A stretch of 64,000 bases of DNA from Leifsonia sp040686855 (GTDB lineage Bacteria > Actinomycetota > Actinomycetes > Actinomycetales > Microbacteriaceae). The notes under the pieces were generated by a model. It ran no database searches and was not told where the DNA came from. It saw only the letters and a list, made by a program, of their open reading frames with translations. Made by a program: the position numbers and the translations under genes. The stretch covers positions 62,001 through 126,000 of the forward strand of contig NZ_JBFBOG010000003.1 of assembly GCF_040686855.1 (NCBI RefSeq). The letters run 5' to 3'. Below are positions 1 to 8,462 of the stretch, one piece after another; positions within the stretch are counted from its first letter, which is position 1; each line of letters opens with the position of its first letter.

Positions 1-1416
1 GACAAGGACCACCCCGACTACGTGACCGTGCGCCGGGCGACCTCGCACATGTTCAAGGCGTCCAAGCAGGCGCGCCGCCGCGAGCTCCGTGAGCAGGAGC
101 TCGCCGCCGACCGCGCCGTGATCGCCGCGACCGCGACCGGCGCGCCCGACCGCATCGACGACGAGACCCGTGGCCGCGAGCTGACCTCCAGCACCACCGG
201 CTCGACCACCGCCGGCACCCTCCTCAACTCCCAGGCCTGCTACATCTGCAAGCAGCACTACACCGAGGTCGACTGGTTCTACCACCAGCTCTGCCCGTCC
301 TGCGCCGCATTCAGCCACGCGAAGCGCAACGCCCGCACCGACCTCACCGGAAAGCGCGCGCTGCTGACCGGCGGCCGCGCGAAGATCGGCATGCACATCG
401 CGCTGCGGCTGCTGCGGGACGGCGCCCACCTGACCGTCACGACGCGGTTCCCGCGGGACGCGGTCCGCCGCTTCTCCCAGCTCCCGGATGCGGGGGACTG
501 GCTGCACCGGCTGCGCGTCGTCGGGATCGACCTGCGCGACCCCGCCCAGGTGATCGCCCTCGCGGACTCGGTCGCCGAGCGCGGCTCCCTCGACATCCTC
601 ATCAACAACGCAGCTCAGACGGTCCGCCGCTCGCCGGGCGCGTACTCGCTGCTCGCCGAGGCTGAGACGCAGCCGCTTCCCGACGGCCCGCTGCCCGAGT
701 TGGAGACGTTCGGCCACACCGCCGATCCGCATCCGCTCGCCCTGGAGCGCTCGGTCGCCGCGCATCCGCTGCTGTCCGCGGCCGATGTACGCGGCACCAT
801 CGCCGAGCTGGCCGGAGCCGCGGCGCTCACCGCCGACGACCTCGCGACCGCCGCGATGAGCGCCGGGTCGTCGTCGCTGGCGAAGCACGCCGACGGCACG
901 GCCATCGACGCGGGCGGTCTCGTGCCCGACGTCGCCCACGTCAACAGCTGGACGCAAGCGATCGGCAGCATCGACGCCCTCGAACTCCTCGAGGTGCAGC
1001 TGTGCAACCAGACCGCGCCGTTCATCCTGATCGACCGGCTGCGCCCGTCGCTCGCGGCGGCGGGACGTTCGTACGTCGTCAACGTGTCCGCCATGGAGGG
1101 CGTCTTCGGCCGCCGCTACAAGGGCGCCGGGCACCCGCACACCAACATGTCGAAGGCAGCGCTGAACATGCTCACGCGCACCAGCGCGGGCGAGCTGTTC
1201 GAGAGCGACGGCATCCTGATGACCAGCGTCGACACGGGATGGATCACCGACGAGCGCCCGCACCACACCAAGGTGCGGCTCGCCGAGGAGGGCTTCCACG
1301 CCCCGCTCGACCTGGTCGACGGCGCTGCGCGGGTCTACGACCCGATCGTGCGCGGCGAGGCCGGCGAGGACCTTCATGGGGTGTTCCTGAAGGACTACCG
1401 TGTCTCGGCCTGGTGA
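1..1416 (+). CDS. SDR-family oxidoreductase with N-terminal Cys4 motif (5' partial)
   Basis: The frame is open from the first base, so the true start lies upstream of the window. A basic N-terminal stretch is followed by a CYIC...CPSC pair (nt 238–303) that could bind zinc, then a Rossmann fold with the TGGRAKIG nucleotide-binding loop (about nt 364) and an NNAAQTV motif. A long insertion separates this from the C-terminal half, where NVSAMEG supplies the usual Ser. The usual YxxxK triad reads TNMSK (nt 1141–1155), so the catalytic Tyr is replaced by Thr while Lys is kept. It is a divergent member of the short-chain dehydrogenase family; substrate unknown. The fold is clear, the activity is not. 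Confidence 0.8.
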   Translation, partial: DKDHPDYVTVRRATSHMFKASKQARRRELREQELAADRAVIAATATGAPDRIDDETRGRELTSSTTGSTTAGTLLNSQACYICKQHYTEVDWFYHQLCPSCAAFSHAKRNARTDLTGKRALLTGGRAKIGMHIALRLLRDGAHLTVTTRFPRDAVRRFSQLPDAGDWLHRLRVVGIDLRDPAQVIALADSVAERGSLDILINNAAQTVRRSPGAYSLLAEAETQPLPDGPLPELETFGHTADPHPLALERSVAAHPLLSAADVRGTIAELAGAAALTADDLATAAMSAGSSSLAKHADGTAIDAGGLVPDVAHVNSWTQAIGSIDALELLEVQLCNQTAPFILIDRLRPSLAAAGRSYVVNVSAMEGVFGRRYKGAGHPHTNMSKAALNMLTRTSAGELFESDGILMTSVDTGWITDERPHHTKVRLAEEGFHAPLDLVDGAARVYDPIVRGEAGEDLHGVFLKDYRVSAW

Positions 1417-1432
1417 GAGCTACCCTGAGCAC

Positions 1433-3442
1433 GTGAGTGAAGGCACGCCGCTGCCGCGGGTCACCCCGCGCAGCGAGATCACGGTCCCCGGGCAGGCGCG
1501 TCCCATCCCCTCGACGGCGAAGGGCGGCGCCCTCCGGCACTGGCTGCTCACCGGCCTGGTGGATGAGCGCGGCACCCAGCAGGGACCGCACGGCCGCAAC
1601 CCCGAGCGCACGCATCCGTGGTGGCAGGTCATGTGCCTCACCGGTGTCGACTACTTCTCCACTCTCGGCTACCAGCCCGCCATCGCGGCGCTCGCCGCCG
1701 GCCTGATCTCGCCGTTCGCGACGCTGGTGCTGGTGGCGCTGACGCTGCTCGGCGCCCTCCCGGTCTACCGCCGGGTCGCGCGCGAGAGCTTCAAGGGCTC
1801 CGGGTCGATCGCCATGCTGGAGCGGCTGCTGCCGTGGTGGGCGGGCAAGCTGCTCGTCCTCGTGCTGCTGGGCTTCGCGGCGACGGACTTCATGATCACG
1901 ATCACGCTGTCGGCCGCCGACGCGTCGGCGCACGCCATCGAGAACCCCTTCGCGCCGGACTGGTTCCACGGCAACAACGTGCTCATCACGCTCTTCCTGC
2001 TCGCGCTGCTCGGGGCCGTGTTCCTCCGCGGATTCAAGGAAGCCATCGGCATCGCGGTGGTGCTGGTCGCCGTCTACCTCGCGCTCAACGTGGTCGTGGT
2101 CGGCGTCTCCATCGTGCAGGTGTTCGCGCATCCCACCGCGGTCACCGACTGGTCGGAGGCGCTGTTCCGGCAGAACGGCAATCCGCTGATCATCGTCGGC
2201 GTCGCGCTGCTGGTGTTCCCGAAACTCGCGCTGGGCCTGTCCGGCTTCGAGACCGGGGTCGCGGTGATGCCGCAGATCAAGGGACGCCCGGACGACGACC
2301 CGGCGTACCCGAAGGGGCGCATCCGCGGCGCAGGCCGGCTGCTTACCACGGCCGCGATCATCATGAGCGTCTTCCTCATCACGTCGAGCTTCACCACGAC
2401 GCTGCTCATTCCGCAGCGCGAGTTCCAGCCCGGCGGCCAGGCGAACGGGCGCGCGCTCGCGTACCTCGCGCACGAGTACCTGGGCAACGGCTTCGGCACG
2501 GTCTACGACCTGTCCACCATCCTCATCCTCTGGTTCGCGGGCGCCTCGGCCATGGCGGGCCTGCTCAACCTGGTGCCGCGCTACCTGCCGCGGTACGGGA
2601 TGGCGCCGCAGTGGGCGCGCGCGGTGCGTCCGCTGGTGCTCGTCTTCACCGCCATCGCCTTCCTGATCACGCTGATCTTCGAGGCGAGCGTGGATGCGCA
2701 GGGCGGCGCCTACGCGACCGGCGTGCTGGTGCTCATCACGTCCGCATCCCTCGCCGTGACGCTCTCGGCCAAGCGCAAGCGGCAGCCGAAGCGCACCGTG
2801 GTCTTCGGCCTGATCACGGCGATCTTCGTCTACACGACCATCGACAACATCATCGAGCGGCCCGACGGCCTGCGCATCGCGGCGCTGTTCATCCTGGGCA
2901 TCCTCGTGGTGTCGATCGTCTCCCGCATCGGCCGGTCGTTCCAGCTCCGCGCCACCTCGGTGACCTTCGACGTGACGGCGCTCGACTTCATCCTGGAGGA
3001 CGCGGAGGAGGGCGAGATCCGTATCATCTCGCACGAGCCCGACGTCGACACGACCAAGGAGTACGAGCAGAAGAACAAGGACGAGCGGAAGTTCAGCCAC
3101 ATCCCGCAGCGGTCGCGGACCATCTTCCTCGAGGTGATGAAGTCCGACTCCTCCGACTTCGAGGAGGACCTGGTGGTGCACGGCGTCGTCAAACACGGCT
3201 ACCGGGTGCTGCAGGTGAAGAGCGGCAACGTGCCCAACACGATCGCGGCCGTGCTGATCGAGATGCGGGATGTGACAGGCGTCGTGCCGACGATCTACTT
3301 CGAGTGGACCGAGGGCAACCCGATCTCCAACATGTTCCGCTATCTGATCACCGGCGTCGGCGAGGTCGCCCCTGTCACCCGCGAAGTCCTCCGAGAGGCC
3401 GAGAAGGACGTCAAGCGCCGCCCCGCCGTCCACGTCTCCTGA
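1433..3442 (+). CDS. APC-superfamily permease
   Basis: Polytopic membrane protein of 669 residues with about 12 hydrophobic segments. After a hydrophilic N-terminus of about 60 residues comes the conserved CLTGVDYFSTLGYQPAIAA segment of amino acid/polyamine/organocation carriers, and later a GLSGFETGVAVMPQIKG loop. A cytosolic tail of about 170 residues follows the last membrane segment and is unusually long for the family, suggesting a regulatory domain. I chose the GTG at 1433, just after the preceding stop; an in-frame GTG at 1400 would overlap the upstream gene by 17 nt. Substrate cannot be read from sequence. A long palindrome lies just downstream. Confidence 0.8.
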   Translation: MSEGTPLPRVTPRSEITVPGQARPIPSTAKGGALRHWLLTGLVDERGTQQGPHGRNPERTHPWWQVMCLTGVDYFSTLGYQPAIAALAAGLISPFATLVLVALTLLGALPVYRRVARESFKGSGSIAMLERLLPWWAGKLLVLVLLGFAATDFMITITLSAADASAHAIENPFAPDWFHGNNVLITLFLLALLGAVFLRGFKEAIGIAVVLVAVYLALNVVVVGVSIVQVFAHPTAVTDWSEALFRQNGNPLIIVGVALLVFPKLALGLSGFETGVAVMPQIKGRPDDDPAYPKGRIRGAGRLLTTAAIIMSVFLITSSFTTTLLIPQREFQPGGQANGRALAYLAHEYLGNGFGTVYDLSTILILWFAGASAMAGLLNLVPRYLPRYGMAPQWARAVRPLVLVFTAIAFLITLIFEASVDAQGGAYATGVLVLITSASLAVTLSAKRKRQPKRTVVFGLITAIFVYTTIDNIIERPDGLRIAALFILGILVVSIVSRIGRSFQLRATSVTFDVTALDFILEDAEEGEIRIISHEPDVDTTKEYEQKNKDERKFSHIPQRSRTIFLEVMKSDSSDFEEDLVVHGVVKHGYRVLQVKSGNVPNTIAAVLIEMRDVTGVVPTIYFEWTEGNPISNMFRYLITGVGEVAPVTREVLREAEKDVKRRPAVHVS

Positions 3443-3450
3443 CGTCCCCT

Positions 3451-3516
3451 CCGTCGAGTACACGAAGAGTGCACGCTCGCACGGCGTGTCGCGTGCACTC
3501 TTGGTGTACTCGACGG
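3451..3516. repeat. Long intergenic palindrome with RACACGCCG loop (element 1)
   Basis: Two 26-nt arms (3451–3476 and 3491–3516) pair with one mismatch around a 14-nt loop, TCGCACGGCGTGTC; the complementary strand of the loop reads GACACGCCGTGCGA. It fills the gap between two converging stop codons, so it may act as a bidirectional terminator, but there is no T-tract. A relative with the same loop lies at 6522–6587. Confidence 0.8.
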
Positions 3517-3522
3517 GGCGGG

Positions 3523-3789
3523 CTATTCGACGGGGAACTCGAGCCAGGCGAGGCCGCGGAGGTCGAGGCACAGGCGGCCGGCGCGTTCGGCGGCGACGGC
3601 GATGACGTCGCCGCAGACCGAGCAGCGGACCACCAGCCCGTGCTCGTCGACGTACACGCGGGCTCGCGCGACCACGGCCTCGTCGCCGCAGTTGGCGCAG
3701 CGGCCGATCGCGGTGGTGATGTCGGCGGCGAACACCTCGGACAGGAGCCCGGCGGCCGCATTGCCGTCGAGGTAGGAGAGATCGGTCAT
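3523..3789 (-). CDS. DUF6510-type small zinc-ribbon protein
   Basis: 88-residue protein with two CxxC knuckles (CANC and CSVC) about 25 residues apart, the spacing of a zinc ribbon. It resembles actinobacterial DUF6510 proteins; no function is established to my knowledge. Its ATG overlaps the stop of the upstream flavin reductase by 4 nt (ATGA), so translation is probably coupled and the protein belongs with the Mo-enzyme/reductase pair. A longer reading frame upstream of this ATG has no homology-like character and overlaps the reductase, so I reject it. Confidence 0.72.
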   Translation of the reverse strand: MTDLSYLDGNAAAGLLSEVFAADITTAIGRCANCGDEAVVARARVYVDEHGLVVRCSVCGDVIAVAAERAGRLCLDLRGLAWLEFPVE

Positions 3790-4553
3790 GGCGTGCCTCC
3801 GACTCCGCCGTAGCGCTCGGTGCGGACGCGCGCCGGGTCGTGGCCGGCGTCGACCAGCCACCCGGAGACCGCCTCGACGAACGGCGTCGAACCGCAGATG
3901 AAGAAGGTGGGGGAGTCGGAGGCCGGCAGCACGCGCTGCATCAGACCCTCGGCGGTGAGGCGACCGGGCTTCGCATCCGATCCCGGGGGAGCCTGCCGCG
4001 TGTAGATGTAGTCGACCTCGAGCGGCGCGGAGTCCATGGCGAGGGTCGCCAGCTCGTCCGTGTAGTAGCGGGAGAACGGCGCGCGGACCGAGTACAGCAT
4101 CCGGAACGGCGCCGTGCTGTCCGCGGCGGCGTGCGCCCGGGCCATGGACATGAGCGGCACGACGCCCGAGCCGCCCGCGATGAGCTGCACCGGAGTCGTG
4201 TCGCCCGGTCGCCAGACGAACCAGCCGCCGACCGGTCCGCGCACCTCCAGCTGGTCGCCGTTCATGAGGCCGCGGACGAGGTAGGGCGACACCTCACCGT
4301 CGGCGAGCTCTTCGACCGTCAGCTCCAGCTCGTCGTCGGGTAGCGCGTGGGGCTCCAGCGCGCCGCGGCCGCCCCCGGACGCGATCGAGTACGAGCGGAC
4401 CGCCTGGTAGCCGTCCGGGGCCGTCAGCCGGATGTCGACGTGCTGGCCGGCGAGGTGGCCGTGCAGGCCGGGGATGCGCAACCGGATGGTGCGGGCCGTC
4501 GGGGTCTCCATGCGCGTATCGACCACATCGGCCACCCGCCATACGCTGCTCAC
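3786..4553 (-). CDS. FAD/NAD(P)-binding ferredoxin-reductase-type oxidoreductase
   Basis: 255-residue protein of the ferredoxin:NADP reductase fold. The FAD domain carries RSYSIAS (the RxYS flavin-binding motif, residue about 50), the NAD(P) domain carries GGSGVVPLMSMAR and the C-terminal FICGSTPFVEAV motif, and it ends in RTERYGG. No [2Fe-2S] domain is attached, so it should shuttle electrons between a pyridine nucleotide and a separate partner. That partner is probably the Mo enzyme encoded immediately upstream: the GTG start overlaps its stop by 4 nt. The middle gene of a three-gene coupled operon. Confidence 0.85.
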   Translation of the reverse strand: MSSVWRVADVVDTRMETPTARTIRLRIPGLHGHLAGQHVDIRLTAPDGYQAVRSYSIASGGGRGALEPHALPDDELELTVEELADGEVSPYLVRGLMNGDQLEVRGPVGGWFVWRPGDTTPVQLIAGGSGVVPLMSMARAHAAADSTAPFRMLYSVRAPFSRYYTDELATLAMDSAPLEVDYIYTRQAPPGSDAKPGRLTAEGLMQRVLPASDSPTFFICGSTPFVEAVSGWLVDAGHDPARVRTERYGGVGGTP

Positions 4554-5143
4554 CAGTAGCGCTGTTCCTTCCACGGGTCCCCGTACATGTTGTAGCCGTT
4601 CTGCTCCCAGAAGCCCGGCTGGTCCTGCGGGAGCATCTGCAGCCCGTTGACCCACTTGGCGCTCTTCCAGAAGTACAGGTGCGGCACGAGCAGGCGGGCC
4701 GGGCCGCCGTGCTCCGGCTCGAGGTCTTTGCCGTCGAAGCTGTGCGCGACCCAGGCCTTGCCGTTCAGCAGGTCGGCGAGCGGCACGTTGGTGGTGTAGC
4801 CGCCGTAGCTGTGCGCCATCGTGTACTCGAAGCTGGTGTCGACATCCTTGAACAGGGTGTCGAGTGCGACGCCGCGCCACGACGTCCCGAGCTTCGACCA
4901 GCTGGTGACGCAGTGGATGTCGGTGCTCACGTCCTCCTGGGGGAGGGCCAGGAACTCATCCCAGCTCCACCGGTGGACGTCGCCCTTCTCGGTGGTGATG
5001 GTGAACGCCCAGTCGTCTTTGGCGATGCGGGGCGTGGGCCCGGCGCTGAGCACCGGGAAGCCCTCGGTCAGGTACTGACCGGGAGGGAGGCGGGGGTCGT
5101 CGGTCCTCCGACGGCCGAGGAAGCCGGACGAGATGATACCCAT
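4550..5143 (-). CDS. Sulfite-oxidase-fold molybdopterin-dependent oxidoreductase (cytosolic)
   Basis: 197 residues, the size of a lone Oxidoreductase_molyb domain (YedY/MsrP fold). The predicted molybdenum-ligand Cys lies in TDIHCVTSWSKLG (about residue 78), followed by the SYGGYTTNVPL and GPARLLVPHLYFWKSAKWV segments typical of the family. There is no Tat or Sec signal, unlike MsrP, so it should work in the cytosol. It is the first gene of an operon with a flavin reductase and a zinc-ribbon protein, all linked by 4-nt overlaps, and diverges from moaA across 47 bp. Substrate unknown; sulfoxide or N-oxide reduction is an inference. Confidence 0.85.
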   Translation of the reverse strand: MGIISSGFLGRRRTDDPRLPPGQYLTEGFPVLSAGPTPRIAKDDWAFTITTEKGDVHRWSWDEFLALPQEDVSTDIHCVTSWSKLGTSWRGVALDTLFKDVDTSFEYTMAHSYGGYTTNVPLADLLNGKAWVAHSFDGKDLEPEHGGPARLLVPHLYFWKSAKWVNGLQMLPQDQPGFWEQNGYNMYGDPWKEQRYW

Positions 5144-5190
5144 GTGCCGAAGCTTATCGACCTGTGCTCCGGCCGGTCTATGGTGAAGGC
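5144..5190. promoter_or_regulatory. Divergent promoter gap between Mo-oxidoreductase operon and moaA
   Basis: 47 bp separate the two start codons, so both promoters must be compact or reach into the opposite gene. TATGGT (5179–5184) could be a -10 hexamer but lies very close to the moaA start. No recognisable molybdenum-cofactor riboswitch or ModE box is visible. Confidence 0.35.
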
Positions 5191-6276
5191 ATGACCGCCG
5201 TGAATCTGGGACTCCCGTTTCGGGCGACCCTGCCGCCGGCGTCGCCGCCCGACACCTCCGATCGTCCCGATGACGCGGGGCTGATCGACCGGTTCGGCCG
5301 GGTGGCGCGCGACCTGCGCGTGTCGGTCACCGAGAAGTGCTCGCTGCGCTGCACCTACTGCATGCCCGCGGAAGGGCTGCCCGCGATCCCGCGCGACGAC
5401 CTGCTGTCGGCGGCCGAGATCGCCCGCCTGGTCGGGATCGGCGTGCGCGACCTGGGCGTGCGCGAGGTGCGGTTCACCGGCGGCGAGCCGCTGATGAGGG
5501 CCGATCTCGCTGAGATCATCGGCCTGTCCGCGGCCGCCGCGCCCGGCATCGACCTCTCGATCACGACGAACGGCATCGGCCTGGACCACCGCATCCACGC
5601 CCTGGTGGACGCAGGGCTCACCCGCGTGAACGTGTCGCTGGACACGGTGGACCGCGAGCACTTCGCCCGGCTCACCCGCCGCGACCGGCTGCCCGCGGTG
5701 CTCACCGGCATCCGCGCCGCGCACGAGGCCGGCATGACGCCGCTCAAGCTGAACGCGGTGATGATGCGCGACACGCTGGCGGACGCCCCCGACCTGCTGC
5801 AGTGGGCGCTGGAGAACGGCTGCCGTCTGCGGTTCATCGAGCAGATGCCGCTCGACGCCGATCGCTCCTGGCTGCGCGAGAACATGGTCCCGGCGGCCGA
5901 ACTGCTCGCCGTGCTGGGCGAACGGTTCGAGCTCACCGAGGCGGGCCGCGACGACCCGCACGCGCCGGCCGAGGAGTGGACCGTCGGGGGCTGGACGCTG
6001 GATGGCGCGCCCGCGACGGTCGGCATCATCGCGTCCGTGACGCGGTCCTTCTGCGCCGCCTGCGACCGGACGCGGATCACGGCGGAGGGCACCGTGCGCT
6101 CGTGCCTGTTCGGCGACGACGAGACCGACCTGCGCGGCCTGCTGCGCGGCGGCGCGGACGACGCCGAGATCGCGCAGTGGTGGCGCGCGGCGATGTGGGG
6201 CAAGCAGTCCGGTCACGGGATGGACGCGGCCGGGTTCGCGCCGCCGGTGCGGAGCATGGGGGCGATCGGTGGCTGA
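5191..6276 (+). CDS. moaA: GTP 3',8-cyclase MoaA
   Basis: Radical-SAM enzyme (361 aa) that converts GTP to 3',8-cyclo-GTP, the first step of molybdopterin synthesis. The N-terminal cluster is KCSLRCTYCMPAEGLP (CxxxCxxC), followed by VRFTGGEPLMR. The C-terminal [4Fe-4S] site is CAACDRTRITAEGTVRSCLF, and the protein ends in the conserved double glycine (GAIGG). ATG 5191 is preferred over an upstream GTG at 5164 because GAAGG sits just upstream and the N-terminus then has normal length. The moaD start overlaps its 3' end. Confidence 0.96.
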   Translation: MTAVNLGLPFRATLPPASPPDTSDRPDDAGLIDRFGRVARDLRVSVTEKCSLRCTYCMPAEGLPAIPRDDLLSAAEIARLVGIGVRDLGVREVRFTGGEPLMRADLAEIIGLSAAAAPGIDLSITTNGIGLDHRIHALVDAGLTRVNVSLDTVDREHFARLTRRDRLPAVLTGIRAAHEAGMTPLKLNAVMMRDTLADAPDLLQWALENGCRLRFIEQMPLDADRSWLRENMVPAAELLAVLGERFELTEAGRDDPHAPAEEWTVGGWTLDGAPATVGIIASVTRSFCAACDRTRITAEGTVRSCLFGDDETDLRGLLRGGADDAEIAQWWRAAMWGKQSGHGMDAAGFAPPVRSMGAIGG

Positions 6277-6514
6277 GGTGCTGGTGCGCTACTTCGCTGC
6301 GGCCGAGGATGCCGCGGGCCGCCCCGAGGAGCGCGTAGAGGTGACGGACGCCACGGTCGGCGGCCTCCAGGCTGAGCTCGTCGCCCGCTACGGCGAGCCG
6401 ATGGAGCGCGTGGTCCTTTCCGGCTCCTTCCTCGTCGGAGGCGTCGTCTCGCGCGACCCGTCCCGCGAGCTCACCGCCACCGTCGACGTCCTCCCTCCGT
6501 TCGCCGGCGGCTGA
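6269..6514 (+). CDS. moaD: Molybdopterin synthase small subunit MoaD
   Basis: 81-residue ubiquitin-like sulfur carrier ending in PPFAGG; the terminal Gly-Gly is adenylated by MoeB and thiocarboxylated before sulfur is passed to precursor Z in complex with MoaE. The GTG start overlaps the moaA stop by 8 nt, so the pair is translationally coupled. Its partner moaE lies in the opposing operon at 9.7–10.1 kb. Confidence 0.93.
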   Translation: MAEVLVRYFAAAEDAAGRPEERVEVTDATVGGLQAELVARYGEPMERVVLSGSFLVGGVVSRDPSRELTATVDVLPPFAGG

Positions 6515-6521
6515 TCCCCCT

Positions 6522-6587
6522 CCATCGAGTCCGCAAAGATTGCACGCTCGCGCGGCGTGTCGCGTGCACTCTTCGTGTACTCGATGG
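6522..6587. repeat. Long intergenic palindrome with RACACGCCG loop (element 2)
   Basis: Arms 6522–6547 and 6562–6587 pair at 22 of 26 positions around a 14-nt loop, TCGCGCGGCGTGTC, nearly the same loop as element 1. The arms are also related to element 1; at one stem position both partners differ between the elements (G:C at 3453/3514, A:T at 6524/6585). It lies between the converging ends of moaD and modC and stops 4 nt before the modC stop codon. Confidence 0.8.
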
Positions 6588-6591
6588 TGGA

Positions 6592-7638
6592 TCAGGCGGG
6601 GTAGAGGGTGACGGCGTCGAGGGGGATGTGGAGGGCGACTCGGGCGCCGATGTGGAGGCGGAGGTCGGCCACGACCGCGGGAGGGACCAGGGCGTCGAGG
6701 TGGTCGGTGCGGACGCGGACGAGGTCGGCCTGCGGTTCGAGGGCGGTGACGGTCGCGGTGACGGCGGCGTCGGCGGACCCGGTTGCGGGGCCGTCCGCCG
6801 CGCTGAGCCGCACCGCGGACGGACGCACAGCGGCCAGTGTGGGAGACCCCACCGCGGGTGCGGCGACCGCGTCGGCGCGCACTCGCATCCCGTCGGCGGT
6901 CTGCAGGCCCTCGGCGGTACGCACGCCGCGCAGCAGGGTGAGGCCCGACAGCTCTGCGGTGAAGGGATGCCTCGGCCGCTCGAGCACCTGGCGCGTCGGT
7001 CCCTCCTCGACGACCCGGCCGTCGTGCATGACGGCGACGCGGTCGGCCAGGAGGTAGGCGTCCAGCGCGTCGTGCGTCACGAGCACCGTCGTGCGTCCGG
7101 CGAGGACGTCCGCGAGCGTCCCGCGCACCTCCGCCGCCACCGACACATCCAGCGCCGAGAGCGGTTCGTCGAGGAGCAGCAGGCTCGGCTCGGCCGCGAG
7201 GGCCCGCGCGATCGCCACGCGCTGCGCCTGTCCGCCGGAGAGCTCCGAGGGGCGCCGGTCGGCGAACGCCTGGGTGCCCGTACGGCTCAGCCAGTCGTCG
7301 GCCCGGGATGCGGCCTCGGCGCGCGAGGCGCCGGCCGACCGCGGGCCGAACGCGACGTTGGCCCGGACGCTGAGGTGGGGGAACAGCAGAGCGTCCTGGG
7401 CGAGCAGCGCGACGCCGCGGCGGTGCGGCGGCAGCCACGCGCCGGGGAGGTCGAACAGTACCTCGTCGCCGAGCGTCGCGCGTCCGCTGTCCGGGCGGAC
7501 GAGGCCGGCGAGCATCCCGAGCACGGTCGACTTGCCGGCGCCGTTGGGCCCGAGGAGGGCGATCGTCTCGCCGCGCGCGACGGTGAGGTCGACGGAGACG
7601 TCGCGCTCCGCCTCCACCGCTGCGATGCGCAGGCTCAT
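6592..7638 (-). CDS. modC: Molybdate ABC transporter ATPase ModC
   Basis: 348 residues. Walker A GPNGAGKST, the LSGGQAQRVAIARAL signature and Walker B LLLLDEPLSALD are intact, and the H-loop lies in LVTHDALDA. The last 110 or so residues have the TOBE-like character of ModC, thought to sense molybdate. The ATG overlaps the modB stop by 4 nt. It energises molybdate import with ModA and ModB and supplies the cofactor genes transcribed ahead of it in the same direction. Confidence 0.94.
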   Translation of the reverse strand: MSLRIAAVEAERDVSVDLTVARGETIALLGPNGAGKSTVLGMLAGLVRPDSGRATLGDEVLFDLPGAWLPPHRRGVALLAQDALLFPHLSVRANVAFGPRSAGASRAEAASRADDWLSRTGTQAFADRRPSELSGGQAQRVAIARALAAEPSLLLLDEPLSALDVSVAAEVRGTLADVLAGRTTVLVTHDALDAYLLADRVAVMHDGRVVEEGPTRQVLERPRHPFTAELSGLTLLRGVRTAEGLQTADGMRVRADAVAAPAVGSPTLAAVRPSAVRLSAADGPATGSADAAVTATVTALEPQADLVRVRTDHLDALVPPAVVADLRLHIGARVALHIPLDAVTLYPA

Positions 7639-8462
7639 GCGGCCGTCCGTGCGGTGGACGCCGCCGCCCGCCGCCGTGCCCGCGACGGCTGCACGCGCTC
7701 ACCCGCGCCGTGCGCGACGGCGACGACCGCGACCGCGACGGCGACGAGCACGAGTGACAGCGCCACCGCCGCATCCGGGTCGGTCTCGCGCTGCAGGTAG
7801 ATCTCCAGCGGAAGGGTGCGGGTGACGCCCTGCAGGCTGCCCGCGAAGGTCAAGGTCGCCCCGAACTCGCCGAGTGCCCGCGCGAACGACAGGATGGCGC
7901 CCGAAACCACCGCGGGCAGCACCAGCGGCAGCGTGACCCGGAACAGCACGGACGACGGGCGCGCTCCGAGCGTCGCCGCGACGGCCTCGTACCGCTCGCC
8001 CGCCGACCGCAGCGCGCCCTCCAGGCTCAGCACCAGGAACGGCAGCGCGACGAACGTCTGCGCGATCACCACCGCCGGGGTGGAGAACGCGACGTCGAGC
8101 GCGCCACCGAGGAGCCCGCGTCGCCCGTAGAGCGCGAGCAGCGCGAGCCCGCCGACCACCGGCGGCAGCACGAGCGGCAGCAGCACGATCGCCCGCACGA
8201 CCCGCTGCCCCGCGAAGGGGACGCGCGCCAGCACGATGGCCATCGGGATGCCGAGCACCAGGCAGCCGGCCGTCGCCACAAGGGAGGTGCGCAGGCTGAG
8301 CAGCAGCGCATCCACCGACGACGGGGAGGTGATCAGGGGGAAGAAGTGCGCCCAGTCGACCCGGAGCGCCATCGCGAGGAGCGGGAGCAGCACGAACAGG
8401 GCGCCCACCACCGCGACCGCGACGATCCAGCGCGGGACGCCCAGCCGCGTGCCCGTGATCAC
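7635..8462 (-). CDS. modB: Molybdate ABC transporter permease ModB
   Basis: 275-residue inner-membrane permease with about six hydrophobic spans and the EAA-type cytoplasmic loop (YEAVAATLGARPSSVLFRVT), where it docks with ModC. The C-terminus ends in a basic, Ala/Arg-rich tail. Start and stop overlap modA and modC by 4 nt each, a fixed-ratio coupled arrangement. Confidence 0.93.
   Translation of the reverse strand: MITGTRLGVPRWIVAVAVVGALFVLLPLLAMALRVDWAHFFPLITSPSSVDALLLSLRTSLVATAGCLVLGIPMAIVLARVPFAGQRVVRAIVLLPLVLPPVVGGLALLALYGRRGLLGGALDVAFSTPAVVIAQTFVALPFLVLSLEGALRSAGERYEAVAATLGARPSSVLFRVTLPLVLPAVVSGAILSFARALGEFGATLTFAGSLQGVTRTLPLEIYLQRETDPDAAVALSLVLVAVAVAVVAVAHGAGERVQPSRARRRAAASTARTAA

Noticed and set aside
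1244..3571. Very long minus-strand frames opposite the APC permease (and similar ones opposite the helicase, pnp and permeases)
   Set aside because: GC3-driven shadow frames with His/Arg/Asp-rich low-complexity translation; the opposite strand encodes recognisable families.
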